From contig JAQEDJ010000038.1 of assembly GCA_027669525.1 (NCBI GenBank), forward strand, positions 1-22,282: DNA of 22,282 nucleotides, written 5' to 3'. This document shows positions 1 to 9,614 of this stretch, piece after piece. Position 1 is the first letter of the stretch. Every line of letters starts with the position of its first letter. The position numbers and the translations under genes are program-made. Origin of the DNA: Coriobacteriaceae bacterium AM48-5. GTDB lineage: Bacteria > Actinomycetota > Coriobacteriia > Coriobacteriales > Coriobacteriaceae. A model generated the notes under the pieces. It was not told where the DNA came from. It saw nothing but the letters and a program-made list of their open reading frames with translations, and did no database searches.

Positions 1-1
1 C

Positions 2-108
2 GGCTTCAACTCCACCTACAACGGCGTCCTTCTGGGCGACCAGCTCGGCACCGTCATCGAGGCACTCGCCGCCGCCGAGCGAGCGAGAAGCTGGCACAGG
101 CTGTGTAA
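2..108 (+). CDS. C-terminal end of an unidentified protein (partial)
   Basis: The window opens inside a gene. The frame starting at base 2 reads GFNSTYNGVLLGDQLGTVIE and continues into an alanine-rich stretch. It reaches a stop (TAA 106-108) only if one base is restored near 86-89 (GAGAAG read as GAGAAAG), which gives the ending ARKLAQAV. The one-base loss matches the error pattern in the other genes of this window. I do not recognise the family from this fragment and assign no function. The codon pattern looks coding, and a hairpin begins three bases after the stop. Confidence 0.45.
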   Translation, partial: LQLHLQRRPSGRPARHRHRGTRRRRASEKLAQAV

Positions 109-111
109 CGG

Positions 112-139
112 GTTACGCGGTTTTACCAAACCGCGTAAC
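112..139. repeat. 12-bp perfect hairpin just after a stop codon
   Basis: GTTACGCGGTTT (112-123) and AAACCGCGTAAC (128-139) are perfect inverted repeats around a TACC loop. The hairpin starts three bases after the stop at 106-108 and is not followed by a T-run. It may be a U-tract-less terminator or a 3' mRNA-protecting stem. The structure is seen directly; the role is inferred. Confidence 0.6.
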
Positions 140-152
140 GAGTCGACGCTGC

Positions 153-248
153 AAACGCCCCTAAGCGGCAATCTGACGTTCAATCGTCGTCGCGTACCGA
201 AGTACGCTTCCCTCCTCTTTCACGTCACCTTGCTCGCTTAGGGCGTTT
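153..248. repeat. Multi-stem imperfect inverted-repeat element
   Basis: Nested inverted repeats fold this stretch into one long hairpin. The outer stem pairs 153-167 (AAACGCCCCTAAGCG) with 235-248 (CGCTTAGGGCGTTT), with one unpaired C. Inner stems pair GCAA (168-171) with TTGC (230-233), and TGACGT (174-179) with ACGTCA (222-227). The apical stem pairs GCGTAC (192-197) with GTACGC (202-207) around a CGAA loop. No open reading frame is credible here. It resembles a small intergenic repeat element, but only one copy is in the window. Confidence 0.5.
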
Positions 249-290
249 TCGCTGACTTATGCTCAACCGGCGACGCTTTCGTGGCCTAAG

Positions 291-346
291 TAGTCATCGG
301 GGACGTTCTTGTTTGACTAGTCGTTTAAGAACGTCCCCAATGACTA
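291..346. repeat. 20-bp palindromic element with GGGGACG core (REP-like)
   Basis: TAGTCATCGGGGACGTTCTT (291-310) is complementary to 327-346 with a single mismatch (C298 against A339), around a 16-nt loop. The GGGGACG motif next to an inverted repeat resembles REP/RAYT-type palindromes that I recall from gut Firmicutes and Actinobacteria. That link is from memory and is not shown by the sequence. The element has no T-tract, which argues against a simple intrinsic terminator. Confidence 0.6.
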
Positions 347-398
347 TTTATCCGGATTGCTAATTTGTGCGGGTTGTGGTTTTGTGACCTGCTGAAAT

Positions 399-444
399 TT
401 GAGATACTGTACAACTGTACGTTAACTAATCTTCGTAGTATATT
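399..444 (+). promoter_or_regulatory. Putative promoter/operator region of the YhgE operon
   Basis: This AT-rich stretch lies about 100-140 bases before the first YhgE gene, in an otherwise GC-rich window. Candidate elements are TTGAGA (399-404) and TATATT (439-444), but they are not optimally paired. A small inverted repeat, GTAC-AACT-GTAC (409-420), sits in the middle and could be an operator. The rest of 347-536 shows nothing I can name. Confidence 0.25.
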
Positions 445-536
445 GCTACCCGCAAAACTCAATACCATTGTGCTTCGAGACGCTAAAGCGCCTACGTACA
501 ATGGTTGTTGATAGTACGATTTGATTCAACGACAGG

Positions 537-3316
537 ATGGATGGTCCAAGCGTGAGTCTCGGCAGCAAACTATCCGATGCAAAGGTCTCCTTTGCGATAT
601 TCAAGCGCGACATTAAGCGACTGCTTGTGAACCCCGTCGCCTTGGTGGTCACCCTTGGCGTGTGCGTTATCCCCTCGCTGTACGCTTGGTACAACATCGT
701 GGCTAACTGGGATCCATATGGAAACACCCAGGGCATTAAAATCGCTATCGCCAACAACGATCAGGCACTCAGAACGACCTAGTGGGCGAGCTCAATGCGG
801 GCGATAAGGTGGTCGACCAGCTCAAGGAAAACGATCAGCTGGGCTGGACCTTCGTCGACTCGGCTGCCGATGCCAAAGAGGGCGTCGAGAGCGGGGAATA
901 CTACGCGGCGATCGTAATCCCCAAGAACTTCTCCGACAATCTTGTCTCGATGCTCGATGGCAATTACCATCAGCCGAAGCTCACCTATTACGTCAATGAG
1001 AAGAAGAGCGCCATTGCGCCCAAGGTTACCGATACCGGTGCCAACACCATCGAGGAGCAGATAAACTCGGAATTTGTCTCTACGGTGGGCGAGACCGTTG
1101 CCGGCATTGCCAAAGATGCCGGAGTCGATCTAAAGGACAAGGCAACCCAGACGCAGGATTCGCTGGCAAGCTCGGTGTCCGAGGCATCCGATACCTTGGG
1201 CGAGGTACGTGATTCCATCGGCGACATGAACACCGCCATCGACAAGACGAGCAGCTCGATTGCTTCGGCCGATGCTGCGTTGGCGGGCCTGCAGGGACAG
1301 GCGCCTTCGCTAACGCAGGCAATCGCTCAGGGTAATGATCTGCTGGTCGAAGCTCGTACCACGGCTGGCAAGTCCATCACCTCGCTCTCCAAGGCACTTT
1401 CGGAGGGCAGCCTTGCGCTAACCAAGACGTCGGCTTCTGCGAATGCTGCCATCGGCAAGTTGACGGGCACGGTCACATCTACGACCACCCGCATCGACAA
1501 CTCGCTCGAGTCTCTCCAGGCAACGATCGATCACAACACCGCAGTTATCGGCCACCTGCAGATTCTTGCCGGCGATACCTCGACGGGATCGGATCAGATC
1601 GACGCACTGATCGCCTCGACGATCGATACGCTCAAGAAGCAGAACGACCAGCTGCAGAGTATCAAGAACAGTCTGTCCGCGCAGTCGAGCGCCATGGCAA
1701 ATGATGCCGCGGCTGTCTCGGGTGCCAGCGACGCTATCAATAACGCAATTCAGACCGGGGCGACCAACCTTGGCCAGGCCCAGGCAGATCTGGGTCAAAA
1801 CGCGCTGCCGAAGGCTTCGAGCGCGCTTGACTCCTTTGCCGCCGTTTCGGGCGATTTGACCGGCATTGTATCGGGTATGACCCCCACGATAGCGAGCGCG
1901 CGCGGCACGCTGGCGCAGCTCGATGCCACGCTCGAGCAGGCAAAGACCACGCTGTCCCAAACCGACGCCTCCCTTGCCAAGGTTCAGGACAAGCTCGCGA
2001 CCGCCGCCAATGACATTGCGGCGCTGCAGACCTCTGAGTCTATGGGCGAGTTAGCCGACCTCATGGACGTCGACGTCAATGACGTGGCAGATTTCATGGC
2101 ATCTCCGGTTGAGCTGACGTCCAAGTCAATCTATCCGGTCAAGAGCTTTGGCTCGGGCATCGCGCCCTTCTACACCAATCTGGCGCTGTGGGTAGGCGGC
2201 TATGTGCTCATCGCCATCTACAAACTCGAGGTCGACCGTGAGGGCATCGGTAGCTTTACGGCGCGTCAGGGCTACTTTGGCCGCTGGCTGCTGCTGGTGA
2301 TCCTGGGCGCGTTCCAGGCCATTATCGTTACGGTGGGCGACCTGGTCATTGGCGTGCAGTGCGTCAATCCGCTGCTCTTTGTGCTGGGCGGCGTCGCAAT
2401 CTCGTTCGCCTACGTCAACATCATCTATGCGCTGTCCACCACCTTTAAGCATATCGGTAAAGCCATTGGCGTCATCCTCGTCATTGTGCAGATCCCCGGC
2501 TCGTCGGGCATGTATCCCATCGAGATGATGCCCGGCTTCTTCCAATGGCTGCATCCGCTGCTTCCCTTCACCTATGGCATCAACCTGCTGCGCGAGACCG
2601 TCGGTGGCATGTATTCGTTCAACTACCTGTTCAACCTGTGCATCCTGGGCGTGTTCCTTATCATCGCGCTCTTTATCGGTCTGCAGCTGCGCCCGTTGCT
2701 GCTCAACCTCAATCTGCTCTTTGATAAGCAGCTTTCCACGACGGGCCTCATGATCTGCGAGTCCAACGACCTGCCGCGCCAACGTTATTCGCTGCGTACG
2801 GCCATGCGCGTCATGCTCGATTCCGATTCATACCGTCGCGAACTGCTCGATCATGCGGTCGCCTTTGAGCATCGCTACCCGTACTACATCAAGGGCGGTT
2901 TCGCTGCTGTAGTCGGCGTGCAGGTGCTGCTCTTCATTCTGTCGACGGTTCTCGATATCGACAACAATGGCAAGATCATTCTGCTGGTTATCTGGATTAT
3001 CTCGGTCATTGCCATCTGCGGCTGGCTCATCAACATCGAGTACATCCGTGCAAGCCTCAACACCCAGATGCGCATCTCGGCGCTTTCGGACGAGGACTTG
3101 CGCCGCGAGATGCGCGAGCACACGGCTGCCATCCCTGCCGCCCGTCGCATGTTTGGTCTCAACGCCAGCGAGCGGGGCACTAAGGACAGCGAACAGCCCA
3201 CGAGCCGTCTGCCGCATATCGGTGCGCATCGTAAATCTCAGGGCAGCGACAGCACAGCTACAAATGATGGAGATACCACCCCGCTTGGCAAGCACTCTAA
3301 AGGAGGTGAGGCATAA
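537..3316 (+). CDS. YhgE/Pip family membrane protein with C-terminal extension
   Basis: About 926 residues once one base is restored near 748-750 (CAGGCAC read as CAGGGCAC); without it the frame stops at 782. Residues ~33-53 form a membrane segment followed by the family signature WDPYGNT. Next comes a long Ser/Ala/Thr-rich, coiled-coil-like extracellular region. An ABC-2-type membrane block of about five segments follows at residues ~540-720, opening with a KSFGSGIAPFY motif. Beyond the usual end there is an extra ~200-residue tail with two more membrane segments (~785-835) and a charged cytoplasmic end. Family members include phage-infection protein Pip and YhgE; the cellular role is uncertain, with export or envelope functions suggested. 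ATG 537 was chosen, and an in-frame GTG at 552 is an alternative. Its stop codon touches the next start, so the two genes are one operon. Confidence 0.85.
3299..3309 (+). promoter_or_regulatory. Near-perfect Shine-Dalgarno of the second YhgE gene
   Basis: AAAGGAGGTGA is a near-full complement of the 16S rRNA 3' end. It lies seven bases before ATG 3317 and inside the last codons of the preceding gene. Together with the directly abutting TAA/ATG (3314-3319) it indicates translational coupling and fixes the start. Confidence 0.8.
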
Positions 3317-5504
3317 ATGAAAAACATCCTGCACCTGTTTAAGCGTGATGTCCAAAACGTGTCTCGCTCCGTGATCGGCTTGATTGTCGTGATGGGCCTC
3401 ATTATCGTGCCGTGCCTGTACGCGTGGTTTAACATCGCCGGCAGCTGGGATCCGTACGGCAATACCGGCAACCTTAAGATTGCAGTGGTCAACACCGATG
3501 AGGGCTACGAGAGCGATCTGATTCCCGTCGAGGTCAACGTGGGCGAAAACGTGACGGCGACCCTGCGCGGTAACGAGAACTTTGACTGGGTCGTCCTCAA
3601 CGACCGCGATAAGGCGATTGAGGGCGTTAAGTCGGGCACATACTATGCCGCCGTCGTTATCCCCAAGACGTTTAGCGCCGACATGATGACGCTTTTCTCG
3701 ACCAACGTGAAGCACGCCGACATCGAGTTCTACGAAAACCAGAAGGCTAACGCCATCGCCAGATCGTGACCGAAAAGGGTTCGAGCGCCGTCCAGAGCCA
3801 GGTGAATGAGACCTTTACCAAGACCATCACGACCATCGGCCTTAAGACCGTGTCCAGCCTGCTCGACTATATGAGCACCGACCAGGTGAGCAACTTTATC
3901 GCCAATCTTTCCTCTACGCTGGGCGATTCGGTCGAGGACCTGCAGGACGTTCAGGCGAGCGCGACGTCGCTCGCGGGCATTTTGAGCTCTACGTCCGATT
4001 CACTGACATCGGCGGGCGGCATGCTCAAGCAGACGGGCACTGTTGATGAGTCGACGAAGCAGCTGATGGAGCACGCAAAGAACGGTGTGAGCGATTCCGA
4101 GGAAGCGCTAAAGGCAGCCAACGACGCCATCAACACCGCGATCGACGGAAGCGCGGGCTCATTCGACAACGTGTCCACCGAGCTTGCGAAGGCGTTTGAC
4201 GCCGCGAACCAGCATGTCGACGTTACGGTGACCCAGCTCAACAAAGCCGCGTCGGCACTCGAATCGCGTGCCAACGATATCGATGACGTGGCTAACCAGC
4301 TTCGCAGTTTTGCCGAGCAGGTGAGTGACGAAAAGCTCCAGGACAGTCTTAAGTCTGTGGCGACATCGCTGGGCAGGATCGCGACGGAGTATCGCAACAA
4401 CGCCAAGGACCTGAAGGCAACCGCAAAGTCCCTCTCGGACAGCATGGCAGAGGTTAACAAGTCGCGTGCCGAGGTCGATCAGGCAATCGCGGATGCCAAG
4501 CTGGTATCTCGGGCGCCAAGACTGACTACGACTCTACGTTTTCGGTCAAGGCCAAAGAACTCAAGAAGACTATTTCGGGCGTTTTGGATTCGCTCAACGG
4601 TATCTCGGGCGATCTGGATAGTGCCGTAGACGGTCTGACCGACGCATCCGGTTCGCTGGCAAAGGGCCTCTCCAAGGCTGCAAAGCTGGTCAACAAAGCT
4701 TCCGATCAGCTGGGTGAGGCGTCGGACAAGATTAGCGCTTTCAAGGACGAGCTCGACGGTGCCCTTATGTCGGACGATCTGGCCACGATCAAGACGATGA
4801 TCGGCAACGACCCCGATGGCCTCGCCGCGTCGCTTTCCGGCCCCGTCGCGCTCGACCGCAAGCCGGTCTATCCGATCCGCAACTACGGTTCGGCCATGGC
4901 GCCGTTCTACACGATTCTGTCGCTGTGGGTCGGCTCGATCGTACTGGCGGCCATGATGAAGGTCTCGGTTGACGATGAGCTCATCAACGAGCTCATCCCC
5001 GTGCGCCTGCACGAGATCTACCTGGGTCGCTACCTGTTCTTTGGCGGTTTGGCCCTGCTGCAGGCGACGCTCGTGTGCGCGGGCGACATCCTGTTCTTTG
5101 GCATTCAGTGCGACAACCCACTGCAGTTTGTGCTGGCGGGCTGGGTTGCGAGTCTCGTGTTCTCCAATATCGTCTACACGCTTACGGTGTCGTTTGGCGA
5201 TATCGGCAAGGCGCTCGCTGTCGTGCTGTTGGTCATGCAGGTCGGCGGTTCGGGCGGCACGTTCCCCATCGAGATGACCGGCCCTGTGTTCCAGGCGATC
5301 TATCCGTTCCTGCCGTTCACCCACGGCATCAACGCCATGCATGCCGCCATGGCTGGCGCCTACCATATGGAGTACTGGATTGAGCTAGGCATTCTGGCGA
5401 GCTATCTGATTCCGTCGCTGGCACTGGGCGTCGTCTTCCGCCGCCCGGTCATCAAAGCCAACGACTGGATCATCGAAAAGCTTGAAAGCACGAAGCTTAT
5501 TTAG
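3317..5504 (+). CDS. YhgE/Pip family membrane protein (second paralogue)
   Basis: About 729 residues after restoring two bases: one near 3760 (GCCAGATC read as GCCAAGATC) and one near 4506-4511 (before GGGCGCC). The architecture matches its upstream neighbour. It has an N-terminal membrane segment, then WDPYGNTGNLKIAVVNTDEG, a long Ala/Ser/Asp-rich coiled-coil-like stretch, and a C-terminal ABC-2-like membrane block (residues ~525-712) opening with RNYGSAMAPFYT. Unlike the first paralogue it ends soon after the membrane block, with no extra two-segment tail. The pair may form a heteromeric complex, which is inference from adjacency and shared architecture. A hairpin with a T-run lies about 95 bases after the stop. 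Confidence 0.85.
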
Positions 5505-5566
5505 TGCAACAGTGTGACATTGACAAAACGTCGAGGTTCACTTTGCTGACGCTTTAGTGGGCTGGA

Positions 5567-5596
5567 TTGCGGTGCAACGCTGGTTGTTGCTACAGT
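5567..5596 (+). promoter_or_regulatory. Putative promoter of the EamA transporter gene
   Basis: TTGCGG (5567-5572) and TACAGT (5591-5596) are spaced by 18 bases, about 110 bases before ATG 5704. The match to sigma-70-type consensus is moderate. If it is correct, transcription would start at about 5603, inside the hairpin at 5599-5628, so either this promoter or the terminator reading next to it may be wrong. Confidence 0.35.
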
Positions 5597-5598
5597 AG

Positions 5599-5636
5599 CG
5601 GGGCGTGCCGGGGGTCCGGTGCGCCCCGTTTTATTT
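5599..5636 (+). terminator. Probable intrinsic terminator after the YhgE operon
   Basis: CGGGGCG (5599-5605) pairs with CGCCCCG (5622-5628), followed by TTTTATTT. It lies about 95 bases downstream of the second YhgE stop. It could instead be a leader hairpin for the next gene, because a possible promoter sits just before it. Confidence 0.5.
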
Positions 5637-5703
5637 GACCATGAGGCGGCACGCGGCCATGCACGTGCGGACACCACGCCCAGACTGAGCGCGAGGATGC
5701 CCT

Positions 5704-6686
5704 ATGGCTCAGAATGCCGTTGATGAAATCGAAAACATGCCCGATAGCCCTGTAGCGCGCGAAGACCTGGGTGCCGGCGGCACCTCCCGCGGCGCGGCGC
5801 GCGTTCTCCGTTCTTCTGGAAGGTCTTGCTGCTTTCGGTGGCGGTCATCTGGGGCTATTCCTTTACCACCATGAAAGATGCGCTCGATACCATTCCGGTG
5901 TTCGAGCTGGTCTACGTTCGCTTTCTCCCGGCATCACTGGTTATGTTTGCTATTTTCCATAAGCGCATCATCGCTCATTTCAATGCCCGCAACCTGATCG
6001 TCGGGCTGGGCATGGGTGCGCTCATGTGGGGAGCATACGGACTGCAAACGATTGGCCTGGCACAGACCACGGCAGGCAAGAGTGCATTTTTGACGGGCAC
6101 GTACTGTATCCTTGTGCCGTTTGCCAGCTATGTCCTGAGCGGCGAAAAGCTCACCCGCTATAACCTGGGTGCGGCACTGCTGTGCCTGGCGGGCATTGGC
6201 CTGGTGGCACTCGATAGCGTCGAGTTCAATGCTGGAGATGTCATCACGCTGGGCGGCGCGGTCTTCTTTGCTATCCAGATGGCAGTGACCGCCAAGTATG
6301 GCCGCAAGATGGACATCAACGTCATCACGTTTTGGATGTTTGTGGGCAATGGCGTTTTGAGCTTAATCACGTCGCTGCTATTCGAGACTCAGGCGCCTCT
6401 GTCCGTGTGGACGCCGAGCTTTGTCGGCGTGGCGGCCTTTCTCTCGGTGGGCTGTACGTGCGTGGCACTGCTCGTCCAAAACGTTGGATTGGCGCACGTC
6501 CCGGCCTCGACGGGCTCGCTGCTCCTTTCGATGGAGTCCCCCTCGGGCGTGCTGTTCTCGGTGCTGCTGATGGGGGAGGCGCTCACCTCGCGCCTGCTTG
6601 CCGGCTTTGCGCTCATCTTTTTGTCGATTATCTTGAGCGAGACGCATTTCGATTTCTTGCGTCGAAAGCCGCGCCCGCAATTGTAA
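5704..6686 (+). CDS. EamA/DMT superfamily transporter
   Basis: About 327 residues when one base is restored near 5812-5816 (the ...TTCTTCTGG stretch). The soluble N-terminal ~45 residues then join FWKVLLLSVAVIWGYSFTTM and the rest of the protein. There are roughly ten hydrophobic segments in two EamA repeats, typical of drug/metabolite exporters of about 300 residues. Features such as WGYSF in segment 1, the short loops and a basic C-terminus (RRKPRPQL) fit the family; the substrate cannot be predicted. The start at ATG 5704 is supported by GAGGA at 5693-5697. The Asp/Glu-rich leader before the first membrane segment is longer than usual. A terminator follows directly, so the gene appears to be transcribed alone. 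Confidence 0.85.
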
Positions 6687-6696
6687 ACAACTTGTT

Positions 6697-6723
6697 GCGC
6701 CGCCCTCCTGGGGCGCGTTTTTT
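6697..6723 (+). terminator. Intrinsic terminator of the EamA gene
   Basis: GCGCC (6697-6701) pairs with GGCGC (6712-6716), followed closely by six T residues (6718-6723). It lies 11 bases after the stop codon. Confidence 0.75.
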
Positions 6724-6749
6724 ATGCCTCGCCTTTAAAGTTGTACCTT

Positions 6750-6771
6750 GCACTTTACGCTATCAAAGTGC
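6750..6771 (+). promoter_or_regulatory. 7-bp inverted repeat, candidate operator
   Basis: GCACTTT (6750-6756) and AAAGTGC (6765-6771) are perfect inverted repeats separated by eight bases. They lie between the preceding terminator and the start at 6802, where a promoter must be. The size suits a dimeric repressor. No regulator gene is adjacent, and no convincing -35/-10 pair could be fixed. Confidence 0.4.
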
Positions 6772-6801
6772 TTACTGCAAAAACGCTACTGGAGGGCATT
6801 T

Positions 6802-8096
6802 ATGGCACCAGCTCAGTCCGATCTTCAACCGCAATCAGCGCCCAAGGCCACCGCAGCCGCGCAGGCCGCTATCGGTGACGGTCTCGTTGCAGAAGCTCAG
6901 GCTTTTGCAGACGAGCTCGCTGCGTGGCGACACGATTTACACCAGGTTCCCGAGCTGGGTAATAGCCTCCCACAGACCTCTGCGTATATTCAAGCGCGCC
7001 TGACCGAGATGGAAATCCCATTTGCCACGCTCGTCGATGGTTCCTGTGTCGTGGGCCTTGTCGGCGCCGGTGCGCCGCGGCCCAGGGCAATGGCGTCTGC
7101 ACGGACGAACAGGCCGGTACGGTCATCATGCTTCGCGGCGACATGGATGCCCTGCCCGTTGCCGAAGAGTCAGGCGAGCCTTTCGCCTCTACGAACGGCT
7201 GCATGCACGCATGTGGACACGATATGCACGCGACGGCGTTGCTTGGAGCGGCGCGCCTGCTCAAGGCCCGCGAGTCTGCGCTTGTCGACGCCAACGCCAC
7301 GGTTAAGTTGCTGTTCCAGCCGGGCGAGGAAACCTTTGAGGGTGCCCGCGCCGCCATCGCCGACGGTCTGCTGCAGAACCCGCGTCCCCAGGCCGCCTTT
7401 GCCATGCATGTCAATAGCCAGTCGCCACTTGGCCTGGTGCTCTACGGCAGCCCGGCGCTCTCGGGCGTGTACGGTTTTCGCATCACGCTTCAGGGCAAGG
7501 GCGGCCATGGCTCGAGCCCCGAGATCTGCATCGACCCCATCACGGCCGGCGTCCATGTGCATCTGGCGCTTCAGGAGCTCATCTCCCGCGAGGTGCCGGC
7601 GGCCAAGGAGGTCGCGCTTACCGTTGGCAAGTTCGCCGGCGGTCAGGCCGCAAATGTCATCCCCGACACTTGTGTGCTCGAGGGAACGCTGCGTGGCTTC
7701 GACGTCGAGCTCATGGAGCACCTCAAGACCCGCATCGCGGAGGTCGTTAAAGGCGTTGCCACGACCTATCGTACGCCGGCGACTATCGAGACACTCTCGG
7801 ATGTTCCCCCGCTCGTACTCGACGACGGCATGACGCAGGCGTCGCTTGGCTACGTGGGCGCGGTGCTGCCCAAGTCCGCCTTCCTGCCGCTGTTCCACGC
7901 CATGGCGAGCGAGGACTTCGCGTTGATCTCGAGCGAGATCCCGAGCGCGTACTTTACCGTGGGCGCTGCTGTGACTGATACGGACGAGCATTTTGCTCAG
8001 CATCATCCCAAGGCACGTTTTAGCGATGCCGAGCTTCCCCTTGGCGCCGCGGCTTATGCCGCCGTCGCTTTGGGCTACATCGCCGACCACCGGTAG
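6802..8096 (+). CDS. M20 family metallo-amidohydrolase
   Basis: About 431 residues after restoring one base near 7074-7078 (GCGCCGCGG read as GCGCCCGCGG). It is a zinc-type amidohydrolase/peptidase of the M20 (AbgB/HipO/IAL) group, which releases amino acids from N-acyl or similar conjugates. Metal-site motifs are visible: RGDMDALP (residues ~112-119), HACGHDMHA (~136-144), QPGEE (~173-177), MHV near 199, ASEDFA, and a late H..HHPKARF. The central KGGHGSSP marks the dimerization-domain entry. Start ATG 6802 has GGAGGG at 6791-6796. MFS gene 8136 follows after 39 bases, suggesting an uptake-and-cleavage operon. The exact substrate is unknown. Confidence 0.9.
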
Positions 8097-8135
8097 CACC
8101 CAATCTTGCTACTCGTTTGCTTAAAAAGGAACAGT

Positions 8136-9440
8136 ATGTCTCAGCAACGTAAGTTCTTCCCCGGCTGGCTCGTGGTGGCCTCCGGCTTTGTGATCATGGC
8201 CACGTGCTACACCATTTTCGTCAACTGCATGAGCCTGTTCCAGCCGCTCATCGTCAGCGACTTGGGGATATCTCTTGCGCAGTACAACATCTCCAATGCG
8301 ATCTCCACGGTGGTGAGCGTTATCGGATCGCTTGTCATTGGCCATGTTGCCGACAAGGTTAGTGGTCGTATTTTGGGTTCGCTTACCGTCATCGCCACCT
8401 CGGCGGTGCTCGTGGGCATGAGCTTTGTCGGTGAGCTTTGGCAGGTCTACGTGCTCTTTGCCGTTTCGGGCTGTTTTGCTGTGGCCTCGACCCGTCTGCT
8501 CATTAGCCTGGTGACCGCCAACTGGTTTACCGCCAAACGCGGTCTTGCCATTTCCATCGCACTTTCGGGCTCGGGCTTTGGCGGAGCCATTCTCTCGCCG
8601 ATCGTGAGCTCGCTGATCGTGAGCGTGGGTTGGCGTTCCGCCTTCTTGGTGCTTGCCGCCGTCTGCATTGTGGCGGCGCTGCCCATCACGGCGTATTCCT
8701 TCCGCACCAAACCTTCCGAGATTGGCCTGAAGCCGCTCGGCGAGAACCCGGGCGATCCGTCTGTTTCCACCGCGGGTGACAAGGACGAGCACACGGCGCC
8801 CGAGGTTAGCGTCGGCTGGTCTCGTATCAAGAAGAGCCCGGCATTTTGGCTGCTCGTCGTCGCCTTCCTCTTTATGGGCCTGGTCAATGGCGCCATCCTG
8901 CCCAACCAGGTCACCAACATGACGAGCGTTACCGTCAACGGCGCCAAGATCGTCACGGGCGGCCACGATCCCATGTGGGCGGGTACCGTGCTTTCGGCCT
9001 ACATGGTCACCGTCGTTATCGCCAAAATCTCGCTCGGCGCGATCTATGACCGCTTTGGCCTGCGCTTTGGCAATATCCTTGGCTCCGTTGCGTGCATTAT
9101 CGCCTGCGTGGCGCTGTGCTTCCCGACGACGGACCTCGGTCCTATTGTCGCCGCGGTGAGCTTTGGTATCGGAACGTGCATGGGCACCATCACGCCTACC
9201 ATCGCCGCGTCCAAGCAGTTTGGCATGGCCGACCTCGGCAAGGTCACGGGCACCATCACCTCGCTCGAGATGGTCGGCGGCACCGTGGGCGCTATCGTCT
9301 CGGGCGTGCTGTTCGATGCTACGGGCTCCTTTGCGAGCACCTGGATCGTGTGCCTGGTGTGTTCTGTGGTCATGCTCGTATTCCTGCTGGCCTCGGAGCC
9401 TATCGCCGCCAAGCTGCGCGCAAGCGTGGCGGGGGAGTAG
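8136..9440 (+). CDS. MFS transporter (oxalate/formate antiporter-like)
   Basis: An intact 434-residue protein with about twelve hydrophobic segments. It starts at ATG 8136 with AAAGGA at 8125-8130. N-terminal FFPGWLVVASGF, the segment-2/3 loop GHVADKVSGR and the central charged loop (TKPSEIGLKPLGENP, then a Glu/Asp-rich stretch) resemble the OFA/monocarboxylate branch of the major facilitator family. The second half repeats the signature as GAIYDRFGLRFG. Monocarboxylates or organic acids are plausible substrates, but this is inference. The location directly behind the M20 hydrolase suggests import of its conjugated substrate or export of a product. This is one of four genes here free of frameshifts. 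Confidence 0.85.
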   Translation: MSQQRKFFPGWLVVASGFVIMATCYTIFVNCMSLFQPLIVSDLGISLAQYNISNAISTVVSVIGSLVIGHVADKVSGRILGSLTVIATSAVLVGMSFVGELWQVYVLFAVSGCFAVASTRLLISLVTANWFTAKRGLAISIALSGSGFGGAILSPIVSSLIVSVGWRSAFLVLAAVCIVAALPITAYSFRTKPSEIGLKPLGENPGDPSVSTAGDKDEHTAPEVSVGWSRIKKSPAFWLLVVAFLFMGLVNGAILPNQVTNMTSVTVNGAKIVTGGHDPMWAGTVLSAYMVTVVIAKISLGAIYDRFGLRFGNILGSVACIIACVALCFPTTDLGPIVAAVSFGIGTCMGTITPTIAASKQFGMADLGKVTGTITSLEMVGGTVGAIVSGVLFDATGSFASTWIVCLVCSVVMLVFLLASEPIAAKLRASVAGE

Positions 9441-9474
9441 ACGTCCGTCGTTCTTTTCTGTTCGTCCCGTTCTG

Positions 9475-9540
9475 CTCGTGGCCGCCTTGGAAGCCGAATG
9501 GATGCTCGTACCATCATTCGGTTTCCAAGGCGGCTACGGG
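9475..9540 (+). repeat. 26-bp hairpin 35 bases after the MFS gene
   Basis: 9475-9500 pairs with 9515-9540 around a 14-nt loop. There are three wobble pairs and no mismatches. All wobbles are G-U in plus-strand RNA, which fits a 3' untranslated structure of the upstream gene. There is no T-run. It could be a U-tract-less terminator or a stabilising stem. Confidence 0.6.
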
Positions 9541-9553
9541 CCTACGAAATGAG

Positions 9554-9609
9554 CCCTTTTCCTCCGTCCCCAAGGGAACACGTGATCCGAAGGGGACGGA
9601 GGAAAAGGG
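9554..9609. repeat. 18-bp perfect palindrome with GGGGACGG arms (REP-like)
   Basis: CCCTTTTCCTCCGTCCCC (9554-9571) and its exact complement (9592-9609) flank a 20-nt loop. The GGGGACG motif is shared with the palindrome at 291-346, although the rest of the arms differ. This suggests a related class of mobile or REP-type intergenic palindromes, which is inference. Confidence 0.6.
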
Positions 9610-9614
9610 ATCAC

